Source of the DNA: Bacteroidaceae bacterium
Lineage (GTDB): Bacteria > Bacteroidota > Bacteroidia > Bacteroidales > Bacteroidaceae
Reading direction: 5' to 3'
Assembly (NCBI GenBank): GCA_017649485.1
Contig: JAGCGS010000015.1
Location: 1-64,000, forward strand
DNA length: 64,000 bases
Below are positions 17,656-27,900 of the stretch, piece by piece (the stretch's first letter is position 1; every line of letters starts with the position of its first letter). The position numbers and the translations under genes are program-made. Below the pieces are notes generated by a model that was given only the letters and a program-made list of their open reading frames with translations, was not told where the DNA came from and did no database searches.

Positions 17656-18114
17656 TTAATCATTAATATTTAATTCAAATGGGACAAACTCACTGGGATC
17701 CTTGCCATACTTAATCATCTCTCTGACAATCGATGAACTCACGCAAGCCAACTCAGGGTCTGTATAGAGCAAAATGGTCTCAACACCACACATTTTTTTG
17801 TAGATAAACGCTAAGTTCTCCTCGTATTCAAAATCCTTGACACTTCTCACTCCCCTTACAATTGCATTGGCCCCCACCTCCAAAGCAATGTCTGGAGTTG
17901 CCCCAGCAAAAGCAATAACAGACACACGAGGCTCATCCTTAAACAATTCGCTGATCATCTTTACCCTTTCCTCAACAGAAAACAATGTGTGTTTATCAGG
18001 ATTATTGACAATGGCAATCACCACCTCATCCATAAAGGTAAGGGTTCGTTTCACAATCGCTTCATGCCCTATGGTGAAAGGGTCGAAAGTGCCGGGAAAT
18101 AATGCTTTGCTCAT
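17656..18114 (-). CDS. coaD: Phosphopantetheine adenylyltransferase
   Basis: A 152-residue nucleotidyltransferase making dephospho-CoA from ATP and 4'-phosphopantetheine, the penultimate step of CoA synthesis. Motifs: [11 protein letters not shown] (TxGH nucleotide-binding site, residues ~7-17), [11 protein letters not shown] (~88-98) and VSSSIVREM for the second ATP-binding element. Length is standard. The start overlaps the parE stop by 4 bases, so the two are translationally coupled. Confidence 0.96.
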   Translation of the reverse strand: MSKALFPGTFDPFTIGHEAIVKRTLTFMDEVVIAIVNNPDKHTLFSVEERVKMISELFKDEPRVSVIAFAGATPDIALEVGANAIVRGVRSVKDFEYEENLAFIYKKMCGVETILLYTDPELACVSSSIVREMIKYGKDPSEFVPFELNIND

Positions 18115-20015
18115 AAATCTAAATCTTCGGTTACCAAATCTTCTTCTATCACCAAGTTGTTGATAATGAATGTTTGTCGCTCCATAGTGTTTTTACCCAT
18201 ATAGAATGCCAACAATTCTTTTACCAAGTCGGTCTTATGCAGATTAACCTGCTCCAAACGCATATCCTCACCAATGAAATTCTTAAACTCATCAGGGTCG
18301 ATCTCTCCCAAACCTTTAAATCGGGTTATCTCTGGCTTGGGGCCTAACTTCTTGATGGCCTTCACTCGCTCTTCTTCAGAATAGCAATAGGTGGTTTTTT
18401 TCTTATTGCGCACTCTGAACAAAGGCGTTTGCAGGATATAAACATGCCCTTTCTTAATCAAATCTGGGAAGAATTGCAAGAAGAAGGTAATCATCAGTAA
18501 ACGAATATGCATGCCATCCACATCAGCATCAGTTGCCACAATCACCTTATTATATCTAAGTCCATCCAATCCATCTTCTATGTTAAGGGCGGCTTGCAAT
18601 AAGTTAAACTCCTCGTTTTCATACACAACCTTTTTAGTAAGTCCGTATGAATTAAGTGGTTTCCCTCGTAAGCTGAATACGGCTTGTGTGTTCACATCTC
18701 GACTCTTGGTGATTGAACCACTGGCCGAGAGACCCTCGGTAATGAAGATGCAAGATTCCTCTTCTTCCTTTTTCCCTTTACTGTCATTCAGGTGATAACG
18801 GCAATCACGCAACTTGCTGTTGTGCAGGTTGGCTTTCTTGGCACGCTCCCTGGCCTTCTTTGTTACACCAGCTATTTCCTTGCGTTCTTTCTCAGAATCT
18901 TGAATCTTACGCAACATGGCCTCGGCCATGATAGGATTTTTATGTAGGTAGTTATCCACTTCCTGCTTTACAAAGTCAGCAATGTACTTATTGATAGTCA
19001 CGCCATTAGGTTCCATCAAAGTAGAGCCCAACTTTGTTTTTGTCTGACCTTCAAACTGAGGCTCTTCCACATTGATGGCAATGGCAGCTACCAATCCATT
19101 GCGAATATCTCCAAACTCAAAGTTTTTGTTATAGAACTCCTTGATGGTACGAGCCAAATGCTCTTTCAATGCACTCTGGTGGGTACCGCCCTGAGTAGTG
19201 TGCTGACCATTGACGAATGAATAGTACTCCTCACCATATTGATTGGTATGTGTAAAAGCCAACTCAATATCAGTGCCTTTCATGTGGACAATGTCATATA
19301 GCCCTTCCATTGTCATATTGTCCTTCAACAAGTCTTCCAACCCATGACGGGAAAGGATCTTCTGACCATTATAGATAATAGAGAGACCTGTATTCAGATA
19401 GGTATAGTTCTTTAGCAGGGTTTCAACTGTATCATTATGATAAATATAGCCCGTGAACAGGGTGTCATCTGGCTCAAAATAGACAAATGTGCCGGTTGGC
19501 TCAGAAGAATCCTCTGTCACATCGCTCACCAGTTTGCCTCGTTCAAACTTGGCGATACGCACTATACCATCGCGATAGCTACGAACCTCGAAGTGCGTGC
19601 TTAGTGCGTTGACGGCTTTCAAGCCTACACCATTCAAGCCGACACTCTTCTTGAACGCCTTGCTATCATATTTACCTCCAGTATTCAACTTGCTTACGGC
19701 ATCCACCATCTTGCCTTGGGGAATGCCTCTGCCATAGTCTCTTACGCTGACACGCAGATTATCCTCGATGGTTACTTCAATGCGGTTGCCCGCACCCATC
19801 TTGAACTCATCGATGCTATTGTCAACGGTTTCTTTCAACAGTACATAGATACCATCATCACTCTGAGAGCCATCACCCAGACGACCAATGTACATACCCG
19901 ATCGCATTCGGATATGCTCCATATCCTGCAGGTGCACGATGTTATCGTCAGTATATTTTACAGGCGATTGGCCATTGACAGTTGACCATTGACTATTATC
20001 TTTTTCTTCGCTCAT
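18111..20015 (-). CDS. parE: DNA topoisomerase IV subunit B
   Basis: A 634-residue type IIA topoisomerase ATPase subunit. The GHKL ATPase has NSIDEF and [11 protein letters not shown]; the TOPRIM region has EGLSASGSI in place of gyrase EGDSAGGSA, and [10 protein letters not shown]. The short length and EGLSAS form fit Bacteroidota ParE rather than GyrB. Its partner parC is at 45535. The N-terminus is odd: residues ~6-18 ([13 protein letters not shown]) are encoded by degenerate copies of the same heptanucleotide repeat seen at dacB and elsewhere, placed before the conserved start of the ATPase domain ([10 protein letters not shown]). Confidence 0.93.
   Translation of the reverse strand: MSEEKDNSQWSTVNGQSPVKYTDDNIVHLQDMEHIRMRSGMYIGRLGDGSQSDDGIYVLLKETVDNSIDEFKMGAGNRIEVTIEDNLRVSVRDYGRGIPQGKMVDAVSKLNTGGKYDSKAFKKSVGLNGVGLKAVNALSTHFEVRSYRDGIVRIAKFERGKLVSDVTEDSSEPTGTFVYFEPDDTLFTGYIYHNDTVETLLKNYTYLNTGLSIIYNGQKILSRHGLEDLLKDNMTMEGLYDIVHMKGTDIELAFTHTNQYGEEYYSFVNGQHTTQGGTHQSALKEHLARTIKEFYNKNFEFGDIRNGLVAAIAINVEEPQFEGQTKTKLGSTLMEPNGVTINKYIADFVKQEVDNYLHKNPIMAEAMLRKIQDSEKERKEIAGVTKKARERAKKANLHNSKLRDCRYHLNDSKGKKEEEESCIFITEGLSASGSITKSRDVNTQAVFSLRGKPLNSYGLTKKVVYENEEFNLLQAALNIEDGLDGLRYNKVIVATDADVDGMHIRLLMITFFLQFFPDLIKKGHVYILQTPLFRVRNKKKTTYCYSEEERVKAIKKLGPKPEITRFKGLGEIDPDEFKNFIGEDMRLEQVNLHKTDLVKELLAFYMGKNTMERQTFIINNLVIEEDLVTEDLDL
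19969..20000 (-). repeat. Degenerate heptamer repeat within parE 5' coding region
   Basis: On the plus strand the tract reads as runs of (C/G)CATTGAC-like units (GCCATTGACA, GACCATTGACT). It is translated in frame as about a dozen residues of the ParE N-terminus. Confidence 0.65.
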
Positions 20016-20024
20016 ATTCTATTA

Positions 20025-21167
20025 TCAAACTTCAATTTCCTTTATATAAGCCCTTCTACGCTTATGTACCTCATGGTTAAAGTAACTCCACTGAGCTTGT
20101 ACCTTATCATTTGTCTCCAGTTCCACATTGCTCTCTGCATACTTGAAGCCCAACTTAGCATAAGCAGGAATCAAGTCGTAGAAAAGCAAGGCATTTACGC
20201 CTTTATTCTGATACTCAGGCTTTACGCCCACCAGCAAGAGGTCGAGGCATTCGCCATAGTGGTGCAGATAGAGCACTTTTGCCAAATGATACCAACCAAA
20301 CGGAAAGAGCTTACCCTTAGCCTTTTGCAAAGCCCTCGACAAAGACGGCATTGACAAGCCAGCACCCACTAACTGATCGTTTTCATCCACAATTAAAGTA
20401 ATCATACGCAAGTCAACGATAGGCAGATACATATCAATGTATTGCTTGATTTGACGAGGGGACAATGCGGAATAACCATAAAGTGGAGCAAAAGCTTCGT
20501 TGATAAGCTCGAAGATAGCCTCGCCATATTCCTCGCGAATCTTCTTGCTTGATGTATATTTCTTAATGCGCAGGTTGTAACGCTTCATCACCATTTCAGA
20601 TATACGACGGTGTTTTTCAGGCACTTGTCCATCTTCTGGCATAAATAATTTCATCTCTATCCAATCAGCTTCCTTCTCAAAGCCCAGTCGCTCCATGTGT
20701 TGGGGATAGTAAGGGAAATTATAAATGGTGGCCATAGTGCCAAGCTGGTCGAAACCTTCAATCAGCATACCTTCGGCATCCATATCAGTAAATCCCAAAG
20801 GTCCCTGGATATGTGTCATACCTCGTTCCTTGCCCCACTGCTCAACAGTTTTGAGCAGAGTATAAGACACTTCAGGATCGTCGATGAAGTCAATCCATCC
20901 AAATCGCACATTCTTTGTATTCCAAGTTTGGTTAGCCTTGTGGTTGATGATTGCGGCAACTCTTCCCACCAACTTGTCGTCTTTATAAGCCAGAAAATAA
21001 TCTGCCTCGCAGAACTCAAAAGCCCCATTCTTTTTCCTGTCGAAGGTGTTTAACATGTCTTCATACAAATCTGGCACAGAGTAGGGGTTGTCTTTATACA
21101 TCTCATAGTTGAAGCGGATGAACTTCTTCAACTCTCCTTTGGTTTCTACTTTCTTTATCTGTATCAT
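20025..21167 (-). CDS. GNAT-like N-acetyltransferase family protein
   Basis: A 380-residue cytoplasmic protein. The N-terminal half contains ADYFLAYKDDKLVGRVAAI, and the C-terminal half has GVKPEYQNKGVNALLF, an acetyl-CoA loop (Q/RxxGxG-like) of the GNAT fold, so the protein may hold two GNAT-like domains. Homologues are widespread and uncharacterised in Bacteroidota. No substrate can be named. It lies 9 bases upstream of parE and 16 bases after the exchanger, within one likely operon. Confidence 0.75.
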   Translation of the reverse strand: MIQIKKVETKGELKKFIRFNYEMYKDNPYSVPDLYEDMLNTFDRKKNGAFEFCEADYFLAYKDDKLVGRVAAIINHKANQTWNTKNVRFGWIDFIDDPEVSYTLLKTVEQWGKERGMTHIQGPLGFTDMDAEGMLIEGFDQLGTMATIYNFPYYPQHMERLGFEKEADWIEMKLFMPEDGQVPEKHRRISEMVMKRYNLRIKKYTSSKKIREEYGEAIFELINEAFAPLYGYSALSPRQIKQYIDMYLPIVDLRMITLIVDENDQLVGAGLSMPSLSRALQKAKGKLFPFGWYHLAKVLYLHHYGECLDLLLVGVKPEYQNKGVNALLFYDLIPAYAKLGFKYAESNVELETNDKVQAQWSYFNHEVHKRRRAYIKEIEV

Positions 21168-21183
21168 AATTAATCTAATTTTC

Positions 21184-22137
21184 TCAACTCATATAAATCA
21201 ATGTACCAATATAAGCCACATAGCCCAACACCAAAATGGTACCTTCCAAGCGTGTGATGGTGCGTTTTTTGTAGAATACGCCAAACAACCATAGTAATAC
21301 ACAGGCGATTACCAGCGACAGAAGGTCGAAATTGGTGATGCCAATCAGATGTAATGGTGTGATGGAAGCTGATGCGCCCAACACGAGGAAGATGTTGAAG
21401 AGGTTGCTTCCCACCACATTGCCGATGGCCATTTCAGGACTCTTCTTCAAAGCCGCAACCACAGAGGTTGCCAACTCTGGCAAGGACGTACCACCAGCCA
21501 CAAGTGTCAAGCCAATCACTGATTCACTCACTCCTATACTACGGGCGATGCCTGTGGCTCCATCCACGAAAATATTGCCTCCAAATACTAAAGCTAACAA
21601 TCCTCCTATTATATATATGATGGAGAGCCAGAGGGGTATTTGCTTTATCTCTTCGGTCTCTTCGTTCTTATTCTGACGAGCAATAGAGAAAGTATAAACC
21701 ATGAAGATGATGAAGAACAGCAACAGCAAGATTCCATCGGCTCTACTCACCATATCTAAACGCTGATTATCCAACAAAACATCATTGCAGATGACCATCA
21801 AGGCTATGGCTGAGAGGATACAAAGGGGAATCTCCTTCAGTAAAGTGTTTTTGGTTACCATTATAGGCGCAAAGAAAGCAGTGCAACCCACAATCATCAG
21901 TGTGTTGAACATATTGCTACCTACAACATTACCAATGGCAATGTCTGCACTACCTTTCAAAGCTGAAGATACGGAAACTGCTAATTCTGGAGCCGAAGTG
22001 CCAAAAGCCACAACGGTCAAACCTATCACCAAATCTGATACTTTCAACTTCTTAGCGAGTGAAGATGCTCCATCTGTCAGGAAATTTGCCCCCAACAGTA
22101 TCAGCACCAGTCCTCCAAGTAAGAAAACTATATCCAT
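21184..22137 (-). CDS. CaCA-family sodium/calcium exchanger-like protein
   Basis: A cation/proton or Na+/Ca2+ antiporter of 317 residues with about ten membrane helices in two homologous halves. Each half has the alpha-repeat: GLTVVAFGTSAPELAVS with NVVGSNMFN, and GLTLVAGGTSLPELATS with NVVGSNLFN, including the ion-binding glutamates. ATG 22137 (MDIVFLLGGLVLILLGANFL) was chosen because a consensus promoter and a palindrome lie just upstream of it and would fall inside the longer frame from 22245. It is the first gene of the run leading to parE and coaD. Confidence 0.92.
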   Translation of the reverse strand: MDIVFLLGGLVLILLGANFLTDGASSLAKKLKVSDLVIGLTVVAFGTSAPELAVSVSSALKGSADIAIGNVVGSNMFNTLMIVGCTAFFAPIMVTKNTLLKEIPLCILSAIALMVICNDVLLDNQRLDMVSRADGILLLLFFIIFMVYTFSIARQNKNEETEEIKQIPLWLSIIYIIGGLLALVFGGNIFVDGATGIARSIGVSESVIGLTLVAGGTSLPELATSVVAALKKSPEMAIGNVVGSNLFNIFLVLGASASITPLHLIGITNFDLLSLVIACVLLWLFGVFYKKRTITRLEGTILVLGYVAYIGTLIYMS

Positions 22138-22140
22138 TTT

Positions 22141-22158
22141 CCCAAATTTACATTTGGG
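22141..22158. promoter_or_regulatory. Perfect palindrome at the exchanger operon start
   Basis: CCCAAAT, TTAC, ATTTGGG: 7-bp arms with a 4-base loop, located between the -7 box and the start codon. It may be an operator or a 5'-leader hairpin. Confidence 0.5.
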
Positions 22159-22160
22159 AG

Positions 22161-22194
22161 CAAAGTTAAGAAAAAAAATCATATCCCATGCAAG
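22161..22194 (-). promoter_or_regulatory. Promoter of the exchanger-GNAT-parE-coaD-S41 operon
   Basis: On the minus strand CTTG (22194-22191), 22 bases, TAACTTTG (22168-22161), 23 bases before ATG 22137. Confidence 0.55.
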
Positions 22195-22350
22195 ATTTTG
22201 CAGAACAAAACCAATCAAGATGTTTTTTAATGACACTCTTGGCATAGCTTTTCAGCGTTAAACATTATTAAAACAGCCGTAAAGATGCCTGAGTTGAAAT
22301 ATAATTGCTATCTTTGCATTGCATAAAGTTCGTTACGTAAACCTCGTTAA

Positions 22351-22641
22351 GACTTTTACGCAATTGACTTCTGTAATCGCATAGAAGAAACAGAAAATTT
22401 GATTTCTGCGCTTGAAAATGGGCGCAATATTTCACTGATATCACCAAGAAAAATCGGGAAAACAGGACTTATAAAACATTCTTTTTTTACCGGATAAAGC
22501 AGGGAAACAAGGATGCTACCAAGCGCAAGCAGCGTAAAGTCTGCATTAACGGTACTGGCAGACAAAGACCTGATTTACCAAACCCCGGAAGGTTATATCA
22601 TTTACGACCGTTTTCTTGGTCTCTGGCTAAAGCGTTTCTAA
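22351..22641 (+). pseudogene. AAA-family ATPase remnant with internal deletion
   Basis: Two frames carry recognisable pieces of the Bacteroidota ATPase family (archaeal-ATPase-like). From 22351 the frame gives DFCNRIEETENLISALENGR and then NISLISPRKIGKTGLIKHSF, including the Walker A-like RKIGKTG. After a frame change, from about 22513 it gives ASSVKSALTVLADKDLIY and YIIYDRFLGLWLKRF, the typical C-terminus, ending at TAA 22639-22641. About 250-300 residues that should lie between are missing. It is therefore a decayed gene, probably once mobile or defence-related, but the role of the family is not established. Confidence 0.75.
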
Positions 22642-22648
22642 AGAAGTG

Positions 22649-22700
22649 TAGTTTACTGAATAAGTTGACAAAATTTGAGTTCAACTTATTCAGTAAACTA
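22649..22700. repeat. Perfect 20-bp inverted repeat (hairpin)
   Basis: TAGTTTACTGAATAAGTTGA (22649-22668) and its exact complement (22681-22700) enclose a 12-base loop. It begins 8 bases after the ATPase remnant's stop codon and may have been its terminator or the end of a mobile unit. Confidence 0.8.
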
Positions 22701-22730
22701 AATTTGTAAATTTACTTATAATTTTGATAT

Positions 22731-23088
22731 ACCTACACTAAATTAAAATAATTCATTGTTTTATAGATTAATAATTGTATATTTACCTACACTAAACCTA
22801 CACTTATCATGCACTAAACATACACTTAATCTACACTAACCTTGTGGTTAGCTACGACTAAATCCTAAAATTCTCTAGAGAATTTTGGGGTTTGCTCCAA
22901 GCAAACCTGCCTTCAGCTTTAACTAATCGAAGTCTTTGCTTCAACTAACTCGCCATTTTAAGAGCATCATCTTGGTATTTGGTGTAGGTATAGTGTAGGT
23001 ATAGTGCATGATAAGTGTAGGTATCGTGTAGGTTAATATCTATATAATTCACTTTGTTTCAGCAAATAAATGTCAATTAGTGTAGGTT
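22731..23088. repeat. Palindromic repeat element without coding capacity
   Basis: The left half has copies of ACCTACACT (22731, 22785, 22796 and degenerate ones to ~22850); the right half has copies of AGTGTAGGT (22980-23035, 23080). CCTACACTTATCATGCACTA (22797-22816) is exactly complementary to 23002-23021. Near the middle is a 20-bp perfect palindrome, AAAATTCTCTAGAGAATTTT (22867-22886). No long reading frame is present. The same central palindrome recurs at 55654. The rest of the 22.1-23.3 kb gap contains only this, the ATPase remnants and terminators. Confidence 0.7.
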
Positions 23089-23166
23089 ATATTGATTATA
23101 TTTATTAATTGTGCAAACAAACAGCTGAAATAATATGGAGATTCTATTTGAACGCCACGATGCTAA

Positions 23167-23229
23167 TGCACGAAAGCTGGGGAAACACCTAACTACTTTT
23201 ATTCAAAGTGGCTGGCAAAAGTATATTAG
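23167..23229 (+). pseudogene. C-terminal tail remnant of a second AAA ATPase
   Basis: One frame reads NYFYSKWLAKVY followed by a stop, matching the family's terminal DxFLxxWLxR motif and especially the remnant at 28332-28436 (DYFLSEWLARVY). Only ~20 residues are recognisable. An ATG in another frame (23135-23299, 54 codons) also runs through here but looks fortuitous. Confidence 0.5.
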
Positions 23230-23242
23230 TGGGCATTTGTGT

Positions 23243-23290
23243 AAAAAAGAAAGAATGAGAGGGGACATCCTCATCGGACATCCCCTCCTC
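23243..23290 (-). terminator. Terminator of SusC1/SusD1 operon
   Basis: On the minus strand a GC-rich stem (23290-23281 with 23265-23257, GAGGAGGGGA paired to TCCCCTCTC) is followed by a T-rich tract (23250-23243). It is the mirror counterpart of the terminator at 33530. Confidence 0.75.
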
Positions 23291-23371
23291 AACAAATAAT
23301 CAAAAAGAGTATTATAGTGGTTTGCCGTTCTTAGCCTTTAATTAGCGGCTGCCACCAGCCCACCATACTGG
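23291..23371 (-). repeat. Outer inverted repeat of the SusCD locus, left copy
   Basis: These 81 bases are the exact reverse complement of 33448-33528. They cover the last codons of SusD1 (PVWWAGGSR, stop) and the 3' untranslated region. Confidence 0.9.
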
Positions 23372-24895
23372 TTCAGAGAATACATACTGGCCATTGCCAA
23401 AAGCTGCCTGAACGTTTGGATTGGTAGTTGTATCACTTGAACCGTAACCATAGCGCAATGGGAACTTAGAAGAGTTCTTTGGATTCTCCAACTCAACAAA
23501 GTCTTCACCTAAAGCTTTCATACGGCGGATGTCATTGTAAGTTTCAAGAGATTCACCATTAGCACCATACATAGCCAGATACTTCTGAACCATAATTTCA
23601 GCCAACAGAGCATTACCGCTCAGAGGTTCAATGATGCTTGCATAATACTCATCTGCATCAGCAGCAGTCAGAGGAGTGCTCTCATCATCATTAGGCATAC
23701 CTAACTGACCAGAAGCAAGAGCAGCTTGAACAGAAGTCTCTGTATTCTCGAATGCCAGTTCCAATGCAATCTTCACACAAGCCTTAGCTTCAGCATCACG
23801 TCCCAAGCGAGCCAGACACTCAGCCTTAAGGAACAGCAATTCATAGTAGCTCAACAGATAAGTAGATGCTGTCATAGCCATGCAGTAGGCATCAAAGCTA
23901 TACTCCCACTGTACAGGAGCGAAGTCCTGACCATTAGGTACTAGAATCAAATCTTCGCTGTCTGGAGTCAGGTGATAACCGTAAGGCTCAAACAGAATAC
24001 GAGTGATTCGTTTATCATTACGAGCCATCATTTTGTTATACATGCTCTGGCTGAAGCCGAAGTAGTCACGACTATACTGGAAGTCAAATGTAGGGTTCCA
24101 GTTTGAGCTGTCATAAACATTGAATTCTGCATCCTCACTCGGATCTGCGAATGACTGGTCAATCAAAGACAATATCTGAGTATAAACGGATGCCTTGTCA
24201 GAAGCACGGAAAAGGGTGTGCATCAGCAGACGAGCCTTTAGACCGTACGCAAATTTTAACCACTTCGTATTGTCGCCACCATAAAGGTAGTCGAAAGCGC
24301 CCAACCCAGAGTTTGGGCCACCAGCCTGCAAATCAGCGATTGCTTTGTCCAATGTAGCCATCAAACTTTGGTAGATGCTCTGCTGACTGTCAAGATTAGG
24401 ATTCATGATCTCAGCTCCCTTACCTGCTTCTGAGTAAGGTGCATCGCCAAACAGGTCAGTAAGTACAGATGCATTGTGTGCCAAAATTACTTCAGCCACA
24501 CCTCTGATAGCAGCATTGCCAGCATCAGTGCTTTCTGAATCATCAGCAGTTTTGGCAATCACAATCTGTGCATTCTTAATATTGTCATACAGATTGCTCC
24601 AAGAATTGTTGAAGCAAGATGCTGTGTTCCATTCACCCACGCGTGTTTCAGCATTGTAAAGCTGGTTGAACACGCCACCTTCATGCTCTACAGCCACAGA
24701 AGCGTATGTATTGAGATCTCCTCCGACAATGTTAATTGCCGTGTTGGTAATCAAATCGGTCACAATAAACTTAGCGCTAACATCGGTAGCATGGTTTAAG
24801 TCCTTGTTAATGGTATCCATGACATCCTCGGAGCATGAAACCAAGCCAAGTGAAAGTGCCGCAAAGCCGAATAAAGTTGAAAATATCTTTTTCAT
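23342..24895 (-). CDS. SusD/RagB-family nutrient-binding lipoprotein (copy 1)
   Basis: A 517-residue surface lipoprotein that captures nutrient for its SusC partner. The signal peptide ends in a lipobox (LGLVSC, Cys ~21). The protein is alpha-helical TPR-like, with SusD-like_2 features such as ASVLTDLFGDAPYSEA, LYGGDNTKWLKFAYGLKARL and the C-terminal GANGESLETYNDIRRM. No glycosidase, peptidase or regulator gene is nearby, so the substrate cannot be predicted. It lies 15 bases after susC copy 1. The paralogue on the opposite strand (31942) shares the domain plan and an identical C-terminus, but much of the middle differs. Confidence 0.93.
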   Translation of the reverse strand: MKKIFSTLFGFAALSLGLVSCSEDVMDTINKDLNHATDVSAKFIVTDLITNTAINIVGGDLNTYASVAVEHEGGVFNQLYNAETRVGEWNTASCFNNSWSNLYDNIKNAQIVIAKTADDSESTDAGNAAIRGVAEVILAHNASVLTDLFGDAPYSEAGKGAEIMNPNLDSQQSIYQSLMATLDKAIADLQAGGPNSGLGAFDYLYGGDNTKWLKFAYGLKARLLMHTLFRASDKASVYTQILSLIDQSFADPSEDAEFNVYDSSNWNPTFDFQYSRDYFGFSQSMYNKMMARNDKRITRILFEPYGYHLTPDSEDLILVPNGQDFAPVQWEYSFDAYCMAMTASTYLLSYYELLFLKAECLARLGRDAEAKACVKIALELAFENTETSVQAALASGQLGMPNDDESTPLTAADADEYYASIIEPLSGNALLAEIMVQKYLAMYGANGESLETYNDIRRMKALGEDFVELENPKNSSKFPLRYGYGSSDTTTNPNVQAAFGNGQYVFSEPVWWAGGSR

Positions 24896-24910
24896 ATCTG
24901 TAATCTCCTT

Positions 24911-27900
24911 TTAGAATTTAAATGAAAGGCCAAAGCCGAATGTTGATGATCCAGGCAGTGAGAAGCGCTCGAAACCACCAGCCATATTGTTGTTACCCTG
25001 AGAAGCATCTGGGTCAAAGCCCTTCACACTTGACCAGAGCAGCAAGTTACGTGCAAAAGCACTCAAAGTAACGCCTAGCTTTGGAGTGTCAACTACAGGA
25101 TAGCTCAGCGAGATTTCACGCAGCTTCAGATAAGAAGACTTATGGATAAACGCCTCAGAAATATCACTCAACACATTGAAATAAGAGAAGGCATCGCTAC
25201 CAGAAATATAAATATCATTTGGTGTACCATCCTCTTTAACAGCAGGCCACTCACAGAGGAACCTGTCCATGTTGCGGAAGTCTGCTGAACGTTGACTTGA
25301 ACCATAGTAGTCCATCATAGTGTAAGAACCGTAATACATCTCACCACCCTTCTTCCAATCAAGGGTTGCACTCAGCTTGAACTTGTATATCTCAAAGCTG
25401 GTGTTGAAGCCCATCTGGAAATCAGGAGCAACAGATCCAATCACCTTTTCCTCACCAACCTGTGGCAAACCATTTGCATCAACAACGATATCGCCATTTT
25501 CATTACGCAGGAATGAAGTACCATAGATAACAGGGAACTTATCGCCAATACCTGCACGAACCTGAGGCTCAACGAAACCGCCCAAGAAGATGCTGTTAAC
25601 GCCCTCAGCCAACTCGTCAACATAGTTGTCAACCTTGGTGAAGTTTACAGACAGATCCCACTTGAAGTTTCTCTTCTGGATAGGCTTCAGCCCCAAAGTA
25701 AACTCATGAGCATTAGTATGAATCTTACCACCATTAGTTACCAATTCTCCATAACCTGTTGATGCAGCCAAAGGTACACCGAAGATTTGATCCTTCACGT
25801 TCTGACGAGAGAAGGTATATTCAAATGTTACAAGACCGTTCCAGAAACCAAGATCAACACCAAACTCGTAAGACTTAGTATTCTGAGGTTTCAAATTCGG
25901 GTCGTAGATTGTTCCAGAAGGAGTGTAAGCTACCACACCGTTGGTTGGGTATTGGAATGGAGTTCCTGAAGAGAAACCGCCACCATAACCAGGAATTGAG
26001 TAGTATGATGGTAAGTAGTCACCAGCTTGACCTACCTCAGCATAAGATGCGCGCAATTTACCGTAAGTCAGTACGTCGTTCTTCAGAGGCTCTAACTCTG
26101 TAAAGATGAAGCCCAGAGATACAGATGGATAGAAGAATGTACGGTTGTTGCGAGGCATAGAAGAAGCAATATCCTGACGGCCAGTAGCATTCAAGAACAG
26201 CATATTCTTCCAGTCCAGTGACAAGTTAACAAAGTTACCAATAGTACGATTCCTGTAAGTATATTCGCGAGCTGTATAAGTTGAAATATTGTTCATGTTA
26301 TTCCACCCAGAGAAGTTGAAGTGGTTACCACTGCCATACTCTCTCCAAGTCTTGTTCTGAACGATTTCGTTACCATACAGGAAATTCAAATGCAAATCTT
26401 CGTTGATATTCCAGTCAAACGTAGCAGTCAACAAAGAGTTCAACTCATTGATGGTCATAACATTCTTAGAGATTTCACCGTCACTACCTTTGTGGCCGTA
26501 ACCAAACATGTTCTTATAAGTAGTGGTATAAGCGTCATCACCTAACTGATATTTTACATCCAACTTCATTTTCTCATTGATAGGATACTCAAAGCGCAAG
26601 TAAGCATTACCATAGAAACGCTGTGAACGCTCTGAAAACTCATTATTTTCAACAGCCCAGTAGGGGTTATCGAATGTTAATGAGCGGAAGTGTACCTGAG
26701 CATAAGGATCACCAGCTGCATGGCTTGGAATACCCTTCAAGTCGTATGATGGGGGAGCACCCCACAGAGTAGCCATCAGACCATCATTAGCACCAGACTG
26801 CTTCTTAATCTTAGAAGCTACGAAATTGCCGCTAAAGCCAGTTGATAAATAGCTGTTAATCTTTAAGTTACCATTCATTTTCACATTGTAGCGCTCCATA
26901 CCAGTATTCTTAACGATACCTTTTTGGTCTGTGTTACCAAGAGAGAAAGAATAGTCACCCCTACCAAGATTCTGTGAAATTGTCACATTATTGGTCCACG
27001 CAGTACCAGTCTTGAAGAAGTCGCGGACGTTATCATAAGCTGCAGGAGTTACCCAAGGATTCAAACCAGCAGCCGCATGCTTAGGGCTATAGTACTGACC
27101 CTGATGCATACCCTCAGCCTGAGTGTAACGATTGTCCGTATTACCACCGAAACCAGGGTCATTAGGTAGGTCAGAAATCTTAGGACCCCAAGCGGTAGAA
27201 GCGTTTTGTGAGAACTTGCCGCCAGAACCCTGTGCATACTCCATCTGTGTTTCAGGATAGGTAGATACCTTAGAGAATGTCAGACTGGTATTAAAAGTAA
27301 TCTGAGGCTTGCCTTGCTGCAATCCCTTACCGCTTTTGGTAGTGATAATGATTACACCATTAGAAGCACGCATACCATACAATGCAGATGCAGCCTGGCC
27401 CTTCAGGATATTTACACTTTCAATATCATTAGGATCAATATCCAATGAACGGTTAGCGTAGTCAGCACCAGTTACTGATGAACCTGTACTCAAGTCAGAA
27501 GTAGATGCAATAGGCATACCGTCAACCACATAAAGAGGCGTATTGTTGCCGTCGAAAGAACGAGAACCACGGATAGTGATCTGAGATGATGCACCAGGCA
27601 TACCAGATGAAGTTGTGATATTCAAGCCTGATACCTTACCAGAGATGGCTCCAGCCAAATCGGTACTCATACCCTGCATCAGCTTGTCTGACTTCACATC
27701 CTGAACGGCATAACCCAAAGCTTTTTTCTCTTTAGAGATGCCCATCGCAGTTACCACCACCTCATCGAGCAGCTCACTGTCAGGACGCAGCATCACTCTA
27801 ACAGTTTCCCTGATGGGTACTTCTTGAGTCTGCATACCGATGAATGAAACAACCAACGTTGTAGCATTAAGTGGCACATTGGAGATGGTGAAGTTACCCT

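Noticed and set aside
22731..23088. CRISPR array
   Set aside because: The repeated words are short, inverted across the centre and irregularly spaced, with no equal-length spacers and no cas genes.
23135..23299. 54-codon plus-strand gene starting at 23135
   Set aside because: It runs through an ATPase remnant in another frame and into the SusCD terminator hairpin; probably chance.
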